Both the position numbers and the translations under genes were made by a program. The notes beneath the pieces are model-generated. The model was not told the DNA's origin and did not search any database. It saw only the letters and a list, made by a program, of their open reading frames with translations. Of a stretch of 16,063 nt of DNA, positions 1-8,043 are shown piece after piece; position 1 is the first letter of the stretch; the number at the start of each line of letters is the position of its first letter. The DNA comes from Lentisphaerota bacterium (lineage in GTDB: Bacteria > Verrucomicrobiota > Kiritimatiellia > RFP12 > UBA3636). The stretch is taken from contig JAAZFF010000085.1 in NCBI GenBank assembly GCA_012511845.1, forward strand, positions 1-16,063, given 5' to 3'.

Positions 1-2
1 GA

Positions 3-806
3 TTCAGCCTCAAATATCATGGCAGATCAGGGGTGAAGCCTGCTCCGATAGGTGCCACACTGACGGTGAGCCGCAAACGAATATATAAATCAGCACACGA
101 ATTGCTTGGCATAAGAAGCTGGCTTATTCCACCGGGCCTGATTCCGGAGAATTACACCATAAGAGGAGTTACAAACTTCCGGATGGACGAAGATCTCGAA
201 GCAATTGAGTTGCCGATAACAATAAATATAACATCTGCTTCCGAAAATCCGCATTTGGCAGTAACTTTGCCGTCCGATCTCGTAAACGAGGCGCTTGATT
301 TTGAGGGCTCTTTTACAAATCGGAAAAAACGCAGAAAATACTTTTTAGGTCATTATGAAACGATTTTGTGGATACACTTTGACACAGTGAGTCTAGCCTC
401 AGAGGTTCCACAACGGGAATTGCGGCGCCCTATCACATTCCGGCGCATAGAAGGGAATGCCACCGGCAAGGTGAAATTCAGGATAAAGGAAAATATAGGC
501 TCTGTAAGCACCACGGCTAAAATTAAAAAGATGGAGCTCAGATGCGATCTTGATTTCAGGCAGTATTCAGACGGTTTGGCGATTGCTTACAATATTACCA
601 TCCCGGCCCTGGACGCAGACATCAAGAACCTGGCGAGAATTTTTGAAAGCAGTCCTACCGAAGTTCTGCGTAAACGCCTGGAAAAAGCATTGTCGCGCCC
701 AAGCAAGCTGGAGCGCATGTCACGCAAGCGGTTCCCGCCAAATCTGCCGCTTGATCTCGGGCTTGAGATTGAGGTTGTGCCGGTTCTGGCAGCCAAACAA
801 AAGTAG
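3..806 (+). CDS. Unrecognised protein, C-terminal part (5' end outside window)
   Basis: The reading frame is open to the left edge of the window and ends at TAG 804-806. The first in-window start, GTG at 33, has no spaced ribosome binding site and is preceded by open codons, so the gene most likely begins further left. At least 267 residues are visible. I recognise no family. The visible part alternates short beta-like stretches (for example NYTIRGVTNFRMD, ELPITINITS, GKVKFRIKEN) with a basic C-terminal quarter rich in Arg and Lys (RKRLEKALSRPSKLERMSRKR). There are no transmembrane segments and no cysteine motif; a single Cys is visible. A dispersed intergenic repeat begins one or two bases after the stop codon. 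That the frame is coding is supported by its length and clean end; its function is unknown. Confidence 0.7.
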   Translation, partial: FSLKYHGRSGVKPAPIGATLTVSRKRIYKSAHELLGIRSWLIPPGLIPENYTIRGVTNFRMDEDLEAIELPITINITSASENPHLAVTLPSDLVNEALDFEGSFTNRKKRRKYFLGHYETILWIHFDTVSLASEVPQRELRRPITFRRIEGNATGKVKFRIKENIGSVSTTAKIKKMELRCDLDFRQYSDGLAIAYNITIPALDADIKNLARIFESSPTEVLRKRLEKALSRPSKLERMSRKRFPPNLPLDLGLEIEVVPVLAAKQK

Positions 807-807
807 C

Positions 808-838
808 CACGGCGGTTTGCGGAGAAACGCGCCCTACC
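808..838 (-). repeat. Dispersed intergenic repeat, copy A
   Basis: Read on the minus strand this is a 31-base copy of the element beginning GGTAGGGCGCGTTTCTCCGC and ending AAACCGCCGTG. Over these 31 bases it is identical to the copy at 11628 and one base different from the copy at 9994. It abuts the stop codon of the left-hand gene. A degenerate relative of its minus-strand end (CCACGGCGATTTGCGG on +) lies about 70 bases further right, near 910-926. Confidence 0.85.
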
Positions 839-855
839 TTTCTCAGCAACCCGGA

Positions 856-879
856 ACAGGCAGGAATGCCTATCCTACA
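856..879 (+). repeat. Short hairpin repeat (ACAGRCAGGAATGYCT type), copy 1
   Basis: 24-base element with arms AGGCA and TGCCT around the loop GGAA. The same element, 20 of 24 bases identical, lies on the minus strand at 10094-10117. The arms carry compensating changes between copies (GGC/GCC here, GAC/GTC there), so the hairpin itself seems to be kept. Confidence 0.6.
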
Positions 880-939
880 TTTGCGGTTCCTTAGCCCAAC
901 ACGCATCATCCACGGCGATTTGCGGCTGAAAACAAGATT

Positions 940-968
940 TTGACTTAACAACCTGTTTTTTATACAAT
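940..968 (+). promoter_or_regulatory. Candidate sigma-70-type promoter for the oxidoreductase gene
   Basis: -35 box TTGACT (940-945), 17-base spacer, -10 box TACAAT (963-968). Transcription would start near 975, giving a leader of about 95 bases before the ATG at 1071. The spacing is ideal and each box is close to consensus. It is the only well-spaced pair I see in this gap. Confidence 0.55.
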
Positions 969-1070
969 TAACCGCAAGTTTTCGCCTCTCGGTGCGAGTA
1001 CTGTCTGTTTAATAATGACACCTGCCGGTGCCAGGCGTACAAGTTATAATAATGCAGGAGCTTAAACAAT

Positions 1071-4000
1071 ATGAGAAAAGTATCATTGTTTTCATTATCA
1101 GCAATTGTTGTTTTTATATCCCTATTTTCTGTGGAGGCGTTGTCTGAAAACATCAGAGTTTCGACTCTCGGGAACGGCACTGTTACGGGAGGTCCATTCC
1201 ATGCTTCCGGAACGGCGTCATATTCTCCGAGCAAGGCTTTCGATGGCATTTCGAACGACACTGCCAGCAGATGGCTTGTCACAGTTCCCAATATGCCTGC
1301 CTGGCTGGAATATCGCTTAAATCCCGACTTCGGCGCCGCAATCTCGGAATATCGAATAATATCCGGTTCTGATGTAAAATGGGATACTGTAGGACGTTTT
1401 CCCAGAAATTTTTCTTTGAGCGGCTCCAATGATAATGGAGAGACCTGGACGGTTATTGACGTGCAAAGCAATATTACCTGGACAAGTGCAGGGCAGACGA
1501 AAGCGTTTCCTCTCGACGAACCGGTTCGTTACCGTGCGTACAGATTCGACTGCCCGGACAATAATGGCGCCACAGATTATTTGTCGATTTCAGAAATTGA
1601 ATTTTGGGGTGTAGAGGAGCAGTATCCTCCGTTGGAGCCCGTGGGTGCTGCGTCAAATCCATTTCCCGGAGATAATGCTGCGGATGTTTCATATGCCCCC
1701 GTTTTTAGATGGAATCATGATAATCAAGCTCTCTATGTAAATGTGTACCTAGGCACATCAGAAGAACTGGACGACTCGGATCTTGTAGCCTCTGAGTTGA
1801 CTGATTCAAGTTACTTAGCAGGATTTCTCGGGCTTGGCAATGAGTACTATTGGCGTGTTGACACTGTGGGCGCATTAAATACTGCCACTGGTGCCGTCTG
1901 GAGATTTGTTACTACGGAGGACCCGCTTCCAAGTTCTGTGTTATTGGAAGCAGAGGCATTCAACGACTACGGCGGCTGGGTGCTGGATACCCAGTTTGTT
2001 CCTACAATGGGTTCCCCGTATCTGAATGCTCATGGAAGGGGCGTTCCTGTAGAAGATGCTGTAACAGAAACATTTTTGCCGATTGGAGAATACAGGGCAT
2101 GGGTAAGAACACGCGACTGGACTCCTGACTATACGGGCGAGGATAAGCCCGGTCGTTTCCAGGTGATTGTAAACGGCGATGCTCTTGAGAATCTCTGCGG
2201 TACGAACCCGCCCGCATGGGGTTGGTTTGATGCCGGGGTATTCACAACAACTGACGAGGTAGTATCGGTTGCACTGCATGACCTGACCGGTTTTAACGGT
2301 CGGTGTGATGCTATATACTTTACTGCAGATCTGGCTGCTCCGGCACCTCCGGAAGAAGGTCTTTCACTGGATGCCTGGCGTGCTGTTCAACGAGGTGATA
2401 ATGCGGTTGAGCCTGATAGTGCCGGCGAATATGATTTTGTTGTTGTCGGCGGGGGCATAGCCGGTACGTGTGCCGCAATTGCTGCTGCCCAGCAGGGGCT
2501 TGAAGTAGCGATTATACAGGATAGAGATGTTTTGGGCGGCAACGCCAGCGGAGAAATACGTATTCGCACTAATGGTGATTACCGTCATTCAATAGTGGCA
2601 AGTGTTCGCAATACTTATGAGAACGGTCATTCCGGAGCCCATATATGCGATACAAACAGAATGGATTATGTCAGTGCCATCCCCGGCATATCAATTTTTA
2701 CAGGATGGCGGGCTTATGGCGCAGAAACAAATGAAGACGGCACAATAGCTTATGTGGATGCACGTGATGTGCGTACCGGAGAAAGGTTGCGTTTTTCAGC
2801 ACCTGTTTTTGCCGATTGCACTGGTGACGGCTGGGTCGGTTATTGGGCGGGAGCAGATTTCCGTATGGGACGTGAAGCAAGAGCGGAATTCAATGAATCA
2901 CTTGCTCCTGTACAGGCGGATGGTTCATGCATGGGTAACAGCCTGCTGTGGACGACAACTCTCGCCGAAGAAAATACATCATTCCCCGAGGTGCCCTGGG
3001 CGTTGATGGTCAGCGGAACTGCCAATGAAACCAAGGGTGACTGGACATGGGAGGCGGGTCTCGGAGCGGATGAAAATACAATTTATGACGCAGAGGAACT
3101 TCGCGATCGTCTGCTGCGTGCCATTTTCGGGAACTTCTACAATGCCCATAAACTTCAACCCAAGCGAAAGTTTACCTGGGTGCCGTATGTTGCAGGGAAA
3201 CGTGAATCACGCCGACTTATGGGCGACTATATCGTTACACAGTCAGATGTTCAGAGCAAGGTATGGTTTGAGGATGCTGTAGGAACGGCAAGCTGGCCCA
3301 TTGATCTGCACTATTATTTGCCGAACACCAATTACAGGGCAGGTTGTACCCAGACAGCTGTGGGATCCTGGTATTTCCCATTCCGTTCGCTCTATTCACG
3401 TAATGTGGGAAACCTGTTTATGGCGGGCAGAAATATAAGCTGCACTCACGTTGCTTTCGGCAGCTTGCGAGTAATGAATACGGGTGGACAAATGGGCGTT
3501 GCAGTCGGGTATGCAGCCGCATTATGCAAGAAATACGACTGTCTGCCGCGCGATATATACAGAAGTCCGGCAAAAACACAGGAACTTCAATTGAGGGTCG
3601 GTGGCGTGTGGCCGGCGCGTAAAGTCCAGTTAGTACAGCCGGATATCCCGGACGAAGAATGGATTTATGTGGATAACCTTGATGCCGAAGTATCGGGACC
3701 ATGGGAGTTAAGTTCATATGAATCAACACGCTATGGACCGGACTATCTGCACAGCAAAAAAATTGAAGATGAAAACATGTGGGTACGTTATACACCTCCG
3801 CTGGAGTCAAACTCCATGTATTGCGTTCAACTTATGTGGAATGGTGAAAAAGACCGTACAACGAAAGCTGCTATTGAAATAGCAACATCCTATGGAACAA
3901 CTACCAATTACGCAAACATGACGGTAAATACCGGTCTGTGGAACACAGTTGCCATAGAGCGATTTGCCGGTGACGGTACCGAAAGTGTGAGGCTCCTCAC

Positions 4001-4478
4001 TATTGGTAATAATGGTTACTATGTTATAGCCGATGCTTTCCGCTTTGCTCCCGTTAGCGACGAACTGAAGATGCCTGATCCGAATGATTATGATCGAAAC
4101 GGGCTTCCCGATGATTGGGAGCGTTATCATTTCCTAAATGCAGGCGGTGTTGATCCGGATGCAGATCCGGATGGGGATGGACTGACCAATATGGCAGAAT
4201 ATATAGCGGGAACCGATCCTAACGACCCGAACTCATTCTTCTCCATAAAAGATATTTTAAACAATACGTCTCCCATTCCGGAAGAAGCAATTATCTTGAC
4301 CTGGCCAAGCGTAGAAGGGAGAGTCTATACCGTTTTAAGAGCAGATACCCTGAACGGTGAATATTCTCTATTCCGTTCAGGTATAGCCGCTACTCCGCCG
4401 GAAAACATGGAGGTTATAGATACCTTCGTTGAACCGGCAGGGTTTTTTAAGGTTCAGGTGGCTGTACCGGCGCGGTAA
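1071..4478 (+). CDS. Secreted multidomain FAD-dependent oxidoreductase
   Basis: 1135 residues. ATG 1071 has AGGAG 10 bases upstream and opens a Sec-type signal peptide (MRKVSLFSL..., cleavage near residue 23-26) with no twin arginine. Order of parts: discoidin/F5-8C-like domain (about 28-181, with SPSKAFDGISNDTASRW); fibronectin-III-like domain (about 185-282, ending YYWRVDTVG...WRFVT); carbohydrate-binding-like beta domain (about 289-418); FAD_oxidored-type catalytic domain (about 453-830) with the dinucleotide motif VVVGGGIAGT (G460, G462, G465), ADCTGDG (581-587) and the C-terminal FAD motif NLFMAGRNISCTHVAFGS (781-798); golvesin-like domain (about 862-994); Ca-binding stretch DPDADPDGDGLTN (1028-1040); and a C-terminal GRVYTVLRADTLNG domain. 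The substrate is unknown; a sugar-related compound is inferred from the binding modules. The 3' end overlaps thiE, on the opposite strand, by 25 bp. Confidence 0.9.
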   Translation: MRKVSLFSLSAIVVFISLFSVEALSENIRVSTLGNGTVTGGPFHASGTASYSPSKAFDGISNDTASRWLVTVPNMPAWLEYRLNPDFGAAISEYRIISGSDVKWDTVGRFPRNFSLSGSNDNGETWTVIDVQSNITWTSAGQTKAFPLDEPVRYRAYRFDCPDNNGATDYLSISEIEFWGVEEQYPPLEPVGAASNPFPGDNAADVSYAPVFRWNHDNQALYVNVYLGTSEELDDSDLVASELTDSSYLAGFLGLGNEYYWRVDTVGALNTATGAVWRFVTTEDPLPSSVLLEAEAFNDYGGWVLDTQFVPTMGSPYLNAHGRGVPVEDAVTETFLPIGEYRAWVRTRDWTPDYTGEDKPGRFQVIVNGDALENLCGTNPPAWGWFDAGVFTTTDEVVSVALHDLTGFNGRCDAIYFTADLAAPAPPEEGLSLDAWRAVQRGDNAVEPDSAGEYDFVVVGGGIAGTCAAIAAAQQGLEVAIIQDRDVLGGNASGEIRIRTNGDYRHSIVASVRNTYENGHSGAHICDTNRMDYVSAIPGISIFTGWRAYGAETNEDGTIAYVDARDVRTGERLRFSAPVFADCTGDGWVGYWAGADFRMGREARAEFNESLAPVQADGSCMGNSLLWTTTLAEENTSFPEVPWALMVSGTANETKGDWTWEAGLGADENTIYDAEELRDRLLRAIFGNFYNAHKLQPKRKFTWVPYVAGKRESRRLMGDYIVTQSDVQSKVWFEDAVGTASWPIDLHYYLPNTNYRAGCTQTAVGSWYFPFRSLYSRNVGNLFMAGRNISCTHVAFGSLRVMNTGGQMGVAVGYAAALCKKYDCLPRDIYRSPAKTQELQLRVGGVWPARKVQLVQPDIPDEEWIYVDNLDAEVSGPWELSSYESTRYGPDYLHSKKIEDENMWVRYTPPLESNSMYCVQLMWNGEKDRTTKAAIEIATSYGTTTNYANMTVNTGLWNTVAIERFAGDGTESVRLLTIGNNGYYVIADAFRFAPVSDELKMPDPNDYDRNGLPDDWERYHFLNAGGVDPDADPDGDGLTNMAEYIAGTDPNDPNSFFSIKDILNNTSPIPEEAIILTWPSVEGRVYTVLRADTLNGEYSLFRSGIAATPPENMEVIDTFVEPAGFFKVQVAVPAR

Positions 4479-5104
4479 TATGCAGCAAATCTCTCCGCAA
4501 CTTTGCGGGGAGATTCTGCTTTGGAAAAAGCAGAAACAATTGCGAGCCCATCAGCCCCTGCTGAAATAATCGACTGGGCTAGCTCGAGTGTTATGCCTCC
4601 AATCGCTATAGCCGGAAGATCTGACAATTCGTGCCGGATTTGTTTAAAGCCTTCCAGTCCCATTCCCGGCGCAGCATCGGCTTTTGTTTTCGTAGCATCA
4701 AAAACAGGTCCTATGCCGACGTAGTCAATTTCGCTGCGCGATTGTATTGTTCTGGCTTCTTCCATATTTGTTATCGAAAGCCCGACAGTTATTTTGCTGC
4801 CTGCAATTCTGCGCACAACTTCAACGGGCATGTCTGACTGCCCGACGTGAATGCCATCCGCCTCCACAGCGAGTGCCAGATCCGCATAGTTGTTGATTAT
4901 CAGCGGTATGTCGCGCGAAACAAGCATGTCTCTCAGGCGTATCGCCCTTTCGTACATTATTCTGCCGCTCGATTCCGTATCACGATACTGTACGAGCGTT
5001 ACGCCGCCGTCTATTGCCTCCTCAACAGCCTCTACAAAATCACCCTTATAGCGAGAAGGCTCATCAGTTACGAGATATATGGCGTATTTTTCTAGCGGTA
5101 TCAT
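4454..5104 (-). CDS. thiE: Thiamine-phosphate synthase
   Basis: 216 residues, the usual ThiE length. The enzyme condenses hydroxymethylpyrimidine diphosphate with hydroxyethylthiazole phosphate to give thiamine phosphate, in the cytosol. Motifs: GGVTLVQYRD (33-42), IINNYADLALAVEADGIHVG (69-88) then QSDMP, YVGIGPVFDATKTKAD (128-143), AIAIGGI (165-171), GADGLAIVSAF (183-193). Compared from memory with B. subtilis ThiE, the QxRxK phosphate motif reads QYRDT, so Thr43 replaces Lys. The metal-binding Asp of IND is Asn72, while the Asp of GQ-D is kept (Asp91). A TenI-like or diverged paralogue is therefore possible, but pairing with thiM favours ThiE. The ATG at 5102-5104 overlaps the thiM TGA (ATGA), so translation is probably coupled. 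No separate ribosome binding site is seen. Confidence 0.88.
   Translation of the reverse strand: MIPLEKYAIYLVTDEPSRYKGDFVEAVEEAIDGGVTLVQYRDTESSGRIMYERAIRLRDMLVSRDIPLIINNYADLALAVEADGIHVGQSDMPVEVVRRIAGSKITVGLSITNMEEARTIQSRSEIDYVGIGPVFDATKTKADAAPGMGLEGFKQIRHELSDLPAIAIGGITLELAQSIISAGADGLAIVSAFSKAESPRKVAERFAAYYRAGTAT
4484..4520 (+). terminator. Strong hairpin just past the oxidoreductase stop, inside thiE
   Basis: A 12-base stem with one G-U pair (AATCTCTCCGCA, 4488-4499, with TGCGGGGAGATT, 4504-4515) around a 4-base loop. It is extended by AGCA/TGCT on the outside with one bulged base. It begins 6 bases after the oxidoreductase stop, the usual place for a terminator. The T-run after it is poor (CTTTGG), so it may instead protect the mRNA end. 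It lies in the thiE reading frame (codons near its 3' end), so the DNA serves both purposes. Confidence 0.5.
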
Positions 5105-5913
5105 AAGCTTATTTTCGCTCTCTGCCGGATTTCGTTTTCATCGAGGGCATCAAGCGCATCAAGAAGTGCTATTTGAAATGAACCCGGACGTACTGCGTTT
5201 TCAAGGGCTATATCCCCGGCAACAGCCATCAGGAGTGCCGTCGCCACACCTGCAGAGTGGGTGTCGGCAGATACAGAAACGAGTGCGGCGCCTATGGCGC
5301 CCTGGGCGCATCCAACACCTGTTACACGGGTCATCATTGGAGTTCCGTTAGATATCCTTACAGTTTGTCTGCCTTCTGTTACAACAATATCAACCGGTCC
5401 TGTTGCCAGAACCGTGGCGCCTGTTTCACGCGCAAGTGAAACAGCTGCATCGTGTGCAGCGTCCATTGAGGCGGTGCTGTCCACGCCGCGACCTGTCGCC
5501 TCCATCCCGGCAAGTGCTATAATTTCCGAAGCATTTCCCCTTATGAGTGAGGGTTTTTTCATCTTGAGTTCGTTTGCAAGAGACGTCCGCAGCGATAAAA
5601 CACCAACTGCAACAGGGTCAAGAACCCAGGGGCGTCCGGCATTGTTTGCAGACTCCACGGCAGCACGCATTGCTTCCGCCTGCGGCTCTGTTATTGTTCC
5701 CACATTGACAAGGAGGGCTCCGGCTACAGCAGCAAATTGTGCCGCCTCATTTTTATCCGGTATCATAGCAGGTGCTGCGCCAATTGCAAGAAGGCAATTG
5801 GCAACATAATTCACAACTACATCATTCGTCAGACAGTGTACCAGCGGAACAGCTTTGCGCAGGTTCAAAAGCATTTCCACCGCTTCGTCCACGAAACAGC
5901 TTTCAGTTTTCAT
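5101..5913 (-). CDS. thiM: Hydroxyethylthiazole kinase
   Basis: 270 residues, normal for ThiM, a ribokinase-like enzyme that phosphorylates the thiazole alcohol with ATP in the thiamine salvage pathway. Visible family motifs: VHCLTNDVVVNYVANCLLAI (25-44), LLVNVGTI (67-74), WVLDPVAVG (96-104), IRGNASEI (124-131), GATVLATGPVDIV (165-177), and the active-site segment NGTPMMTRVTGVGCAQGAIG (189-208) with Cys202 at the position of the conserved catalytic cysteine. It is followed directly by thiE (4-base ATGA overlap), the usual salvage pair. thiD is not in the window. The 85-base gap upstream holds no recognisable TPP-riboswitch boxes and no clear promoter, so co-transcription from the EIIA gene is plausible. 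Confidence 0.95.
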   Translation of the reverse strand: MKTESCFVDEAVEMLLNLRKAVPLVHCLTNDVVVNYVANCLLAIGAAPAMIPDKNEAAQFAAVAGALLVNVGTITEPQAEAMRAAVESANNAGRPWVLDPVAVGVLSLRTSLANELKMKKPSLIRGNASEIIALAGMEATGRGVDSTASMDAAHDAAVSLARETGATVLATGPVDIVVTEGRQTVRISNGTPMMTRVTGVGCAQGAIGAALVSVSADTHSAGVATALLMAVAGDIALENAVRPGSFQIALLDALDALDENEIRQRAKISL

Positions 5914-5998
5914 TATACTAATTCCAAATGATTAATCGACTTCGTTTGCTTTTCTGATTTTCAGTTGAGCCGAATATTGTAGTATGGAAACTTATAAA

Positions 5999-6469
5999 CT
6001 ATTCTCCACAGATTGTGGCAATCAGTTCTTCTTTATTTTTTACGCCAAGCAGTTCCTCTCGGATCTTGCGGTTTGACAGACGTCTGCTAACTTCAGCCAG
6101 GAACCGAATATGCGAGTTTGCATCATCAAGAGGACTTAACGTTCCGACAAAAATTGTAGACAAAGCTCCGTCAAGCGAACCGAAAATCACGCCTCTGGGT
6201 GCCAGGGCAACAATTGTAACGAGTTCTTCAACCGCGTCCGTACGGGCATGAGGAATTGCGACGCCGTACTGCATGCCTGTAGACATTTTTGCTTCGCGAT
6301 CTACCAAAGCCCGGTATACTTTTTCACGTTCACTTTCAGAAATTTTTCCATTGGAGATGAGCGCATCAGTTATCTCCGCCAGGATTCCCTCCTTGGTAGC
6401 GGCCTTCAGAGATGGTTCGAATACGCCGTTTTCAAGTAATTCAGATAAGTTTTTGGGTAATGCGTTCAC
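5999..6469 (-). CDS. ptsN: PTS EIIA type-2 (nitrogen-PTS/fructose family) protein
   Basis: 156 residues, the length of a stand-alone EIIA-Ntr protein. The phospho-acceptor segment YGVAIPHARTD (68-78) carries His74, matching the conserved active histidine of PtsN. Other family features are VDREAKMSTGMQYG (56-69) and LSPLDDANSHIRFLAEVSRRL (111-131). The start is GTG at 6467-6469, preceded on the minus strand by AAGG about 9-12 bases away; no better start exists. PtsN proteins take a phosphate from the NPr/HPr chain and regulate other proteins rather than carry a sugar. No permease domain is nearby, in line with a regulatory role. The partner and target cannot be read from the window. The gene lies between the radical SAM gene and thiM on the same strand. 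Confidence 0.85.
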   Translation of the reverse strand: MNALPKNLSELLENGVFEPSLKAATKEGILAEITDALISNGKISESEREKVYRALVDREAKMSTGMQYGVAIPHARTDAVEELVTIVALAPRGVIFGSLDGALSTIFVGTLSPLDDANSHIRFLAEVSRRLSNRKIREELLGVKNKEELIATICGE

Positions 6470-6487
6470 TTTATATGCACCTTATTC

Positions 6488-6503
6488 TTCGTTATTTAAC
6501 GAA
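6488..6503. promoter_or_regulatory. Inverted repeat TTCGTTA-tt-TAACGAA upstream of ptsN
   Basis: Perfect 7-base arms with a 2-base centre, 19-34 bases upstream of the GTG of the EIIA gene. This is the size and place of a dimeric repressor site. A second perfect palindrome, TAGAAATTTCTA, lies at 6539-6550 in the same 110-base gap. Which regulator would bind is unknown. Confidence 0.4.
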
Positions 6504-6579
6504 TTGCAACTTCAGTCACAGTTTTAATGAGACTATTTTAGAAATTTCTATTATAAAAAAGTTGGGCGCATTATCTCAT

Positions 6580-8043
6580 TTATTTGGAAGCGTGTCCATG
6601 AAAATCAAACAAATGACCCAATACACGCAAACCCGCCTTCCAGAGATATGCTATATCAGACATGCTTCGAATGGAAAGAAGCTGCCGGAAAATAAATTTC
6701 GGTGTTAAAAACGATGTGTAGAGCTTGCGGATAAGGGCGAAGATTTCTTCATCAGGGATATTCGTCTTCATAATGGGCTCACGCATATCGTAGCGATCCC
6801 AGTCTTCCGTTCTCAGCCAGCCGTTTTTTCTGCAGTCGTCAAATAGAGGTGTTCCCGGATACGGTATTACAATTGTCCCCTGCAGGGTGTCAATCCAGCC
6901 CCTGTTGAACAGTGAACGTGTGAGCTCAACAGTACGCTTTGCGTCTTCATAAGATTCCCAGGGGTATCCAACCATGCATGTAACGTGCGGGCGTAATCCG
7001 GCTTTTCTTGCCAGGCGCATGGATTCTTCCACATTTTTGGCAGCGGGGCATTTGTTTATCCGCTCCAGAGTTTTTTCCGATGCCGATTCGAGACCGAAGA
7101 GCACAAATTTGAAGCCTGCTTTCGCCATTAGATTATATTGTTCAAATGCAAGTACGCCGGGAATCATGTTGCAACCAAGCACAACGCGTTTATTATATCC
7201 GCGCTCTATCATGCCGTCGCAAAACTCCCTCAGCCACTTGCCGGCAGGAAAGGTTCCGGAATCGTCGAATATTTCCTTAATCCCGTAGCGTTCTATCAGG
7301 TCTCCGATTTCATCGAGCACTTTTTCGACAGACCGTGTGCGCCATTGAGGAAAAATAGTTGTCCATGAGCAGAAATCGCATTTACCCCACCAGCAATCCC
7401 TCCCAGCCATTGTATATGTGCCGGGCGTTCTTCGGAAATTGCCGTTTTCTGTGCTGTAAAGCTTCCATTGCGTCAGTTCGCGATCAATGGGCGGCAGGTC
7501 GTTAAGGTCGTTGCAGCCGAGATCGAACTTCCCGCTCGTTTGGAAAGTTCCATCCTCATCGCGCCACCAGAATCCTGCAGGTACAGGTGTCCCATTTTCA
7601 AGCGATTCCACAAGTCCGGCGAGGGAGAAATCATAATCCCCACCGCACAGTACGTAGTCAACGCTGCAGTTTTCAAGAGTTTCTTCCGGCATCGCCGTCA
7701 CATGATCTCCGCAAAGAACTATGCGGCACGAGGGCAGAAGTTCCTTCAGTTCATCGACAATCTGCCACGTCATTTTTATGACAGGAGTCTTCGTTTCCAG
7801 CAGAAAAATCTCGGCATCTGTTTCCCTGTAGCGTTCCCTGAACTGTTCCGGCGTCAATCCTTCCGCTATGCCGTCAACCCAATATACATCGTGCCCCCTG
7901 CTTTTAAGAAGAGTAGCAGCTGAAGCCGGCACCATCGGATAAACGTACGTTGGTTTGCTGAACCACTGGAACTGCCTGTTTTGAGAAAGTAATGGTACAC
8001 CTTTATCCGATTTCAGTGGTGCATATCCGACAAGAATTTTCAT
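6580..8043 (-). CDS. B12-binding-type radical SAM protein
   Basis: 487 residues. The N-terminal 160 resemble the cobalamin-binding-like Rossmann domain of the B12 radical SAM class (MKILVGYAPLKSDKG, a YVYPMVPASAATLLKSRGHDV stretch, VLCGDHVTAMPEETL), without the DxHxxG histidine motif. The radical SAM core follows: GRDCWWGKCDFCSW (214-227) with Cys217, Cys222 and Cys225 as the likely 4Fe-4S ligands (spacing C-x4-C-x2-C), FDDSGTF (259-265), FGLESASEKTLERINK (316-331), TCMVGYPWES (355-364) and IPYPGTPLFDD (393-403). The C-terminal 70 residues look helical. Its ATG overlaps the glycosyltransferase stop (TAATG), so both are made together and may act on the same lipid or glycan. The substrate is unknown; a lipid-modifying methyltransferase or a ring- or bond-forming enzyme are alternatives. 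Confidence 0.87.
   Translation of the reverse strand: MKILVGYAPLKSDKGVPLLSQNRQFQWFSKPTYVYPMVPASAATLLKSRGHDVYWVDGIAEGLTPEQFRERYRETDAEIFLLETKTPVIKMTWQIVDELKELLPSCRIVLCGDHVTAMPEETLENCSVDYVLCGGDYDFSLAGLVESLENGTPVPAGFWWRDEDGTFQTSGKFDLGCNDLNDLPPIDRELTQWKLYSTENGNFRRTPGTYTMAGRDCWWGKCDFCSWTTIFPQWRTRSVEKVLDEIGDLIERYGIKEIFDDSGTFPAGKWLREFCDGMIERGYNKRVVLGCNMIPGVLAFEQYNLMAKAGFKFVLFGLESASEKTLERINKCPAAKNVEESMRLARKAGLRPHVTCMVGYPWESYEDAKRTVELTRSLFNRGWIDTLQGTIVIPYPGTPLFDDCRKNGWLRTEDWDRYDMREPIMKTNIPDEEIFALIRKLYTSFLTPKFIFRQLLSIRSMSDIAYLWKAGLRVLGHLFDFHGHASK

Noticed and set aside
1045..1050. TATAAT as -10 box for the oxidoreductase gene
   Set aside because: It is only 21 bases before the ATG and overlaps the space needed for the ribosome binding site; no -35 box is found at 17 bases. 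The pair at 940-968 is better.
5914..5998. TPP riboswitch upstream of thiM
   Set aside because: The 85-base gap, read on the minus strand, lacks the CUGAGA-type and other conserved THI-box sequences and is too short for the full fold plus an expression platform.
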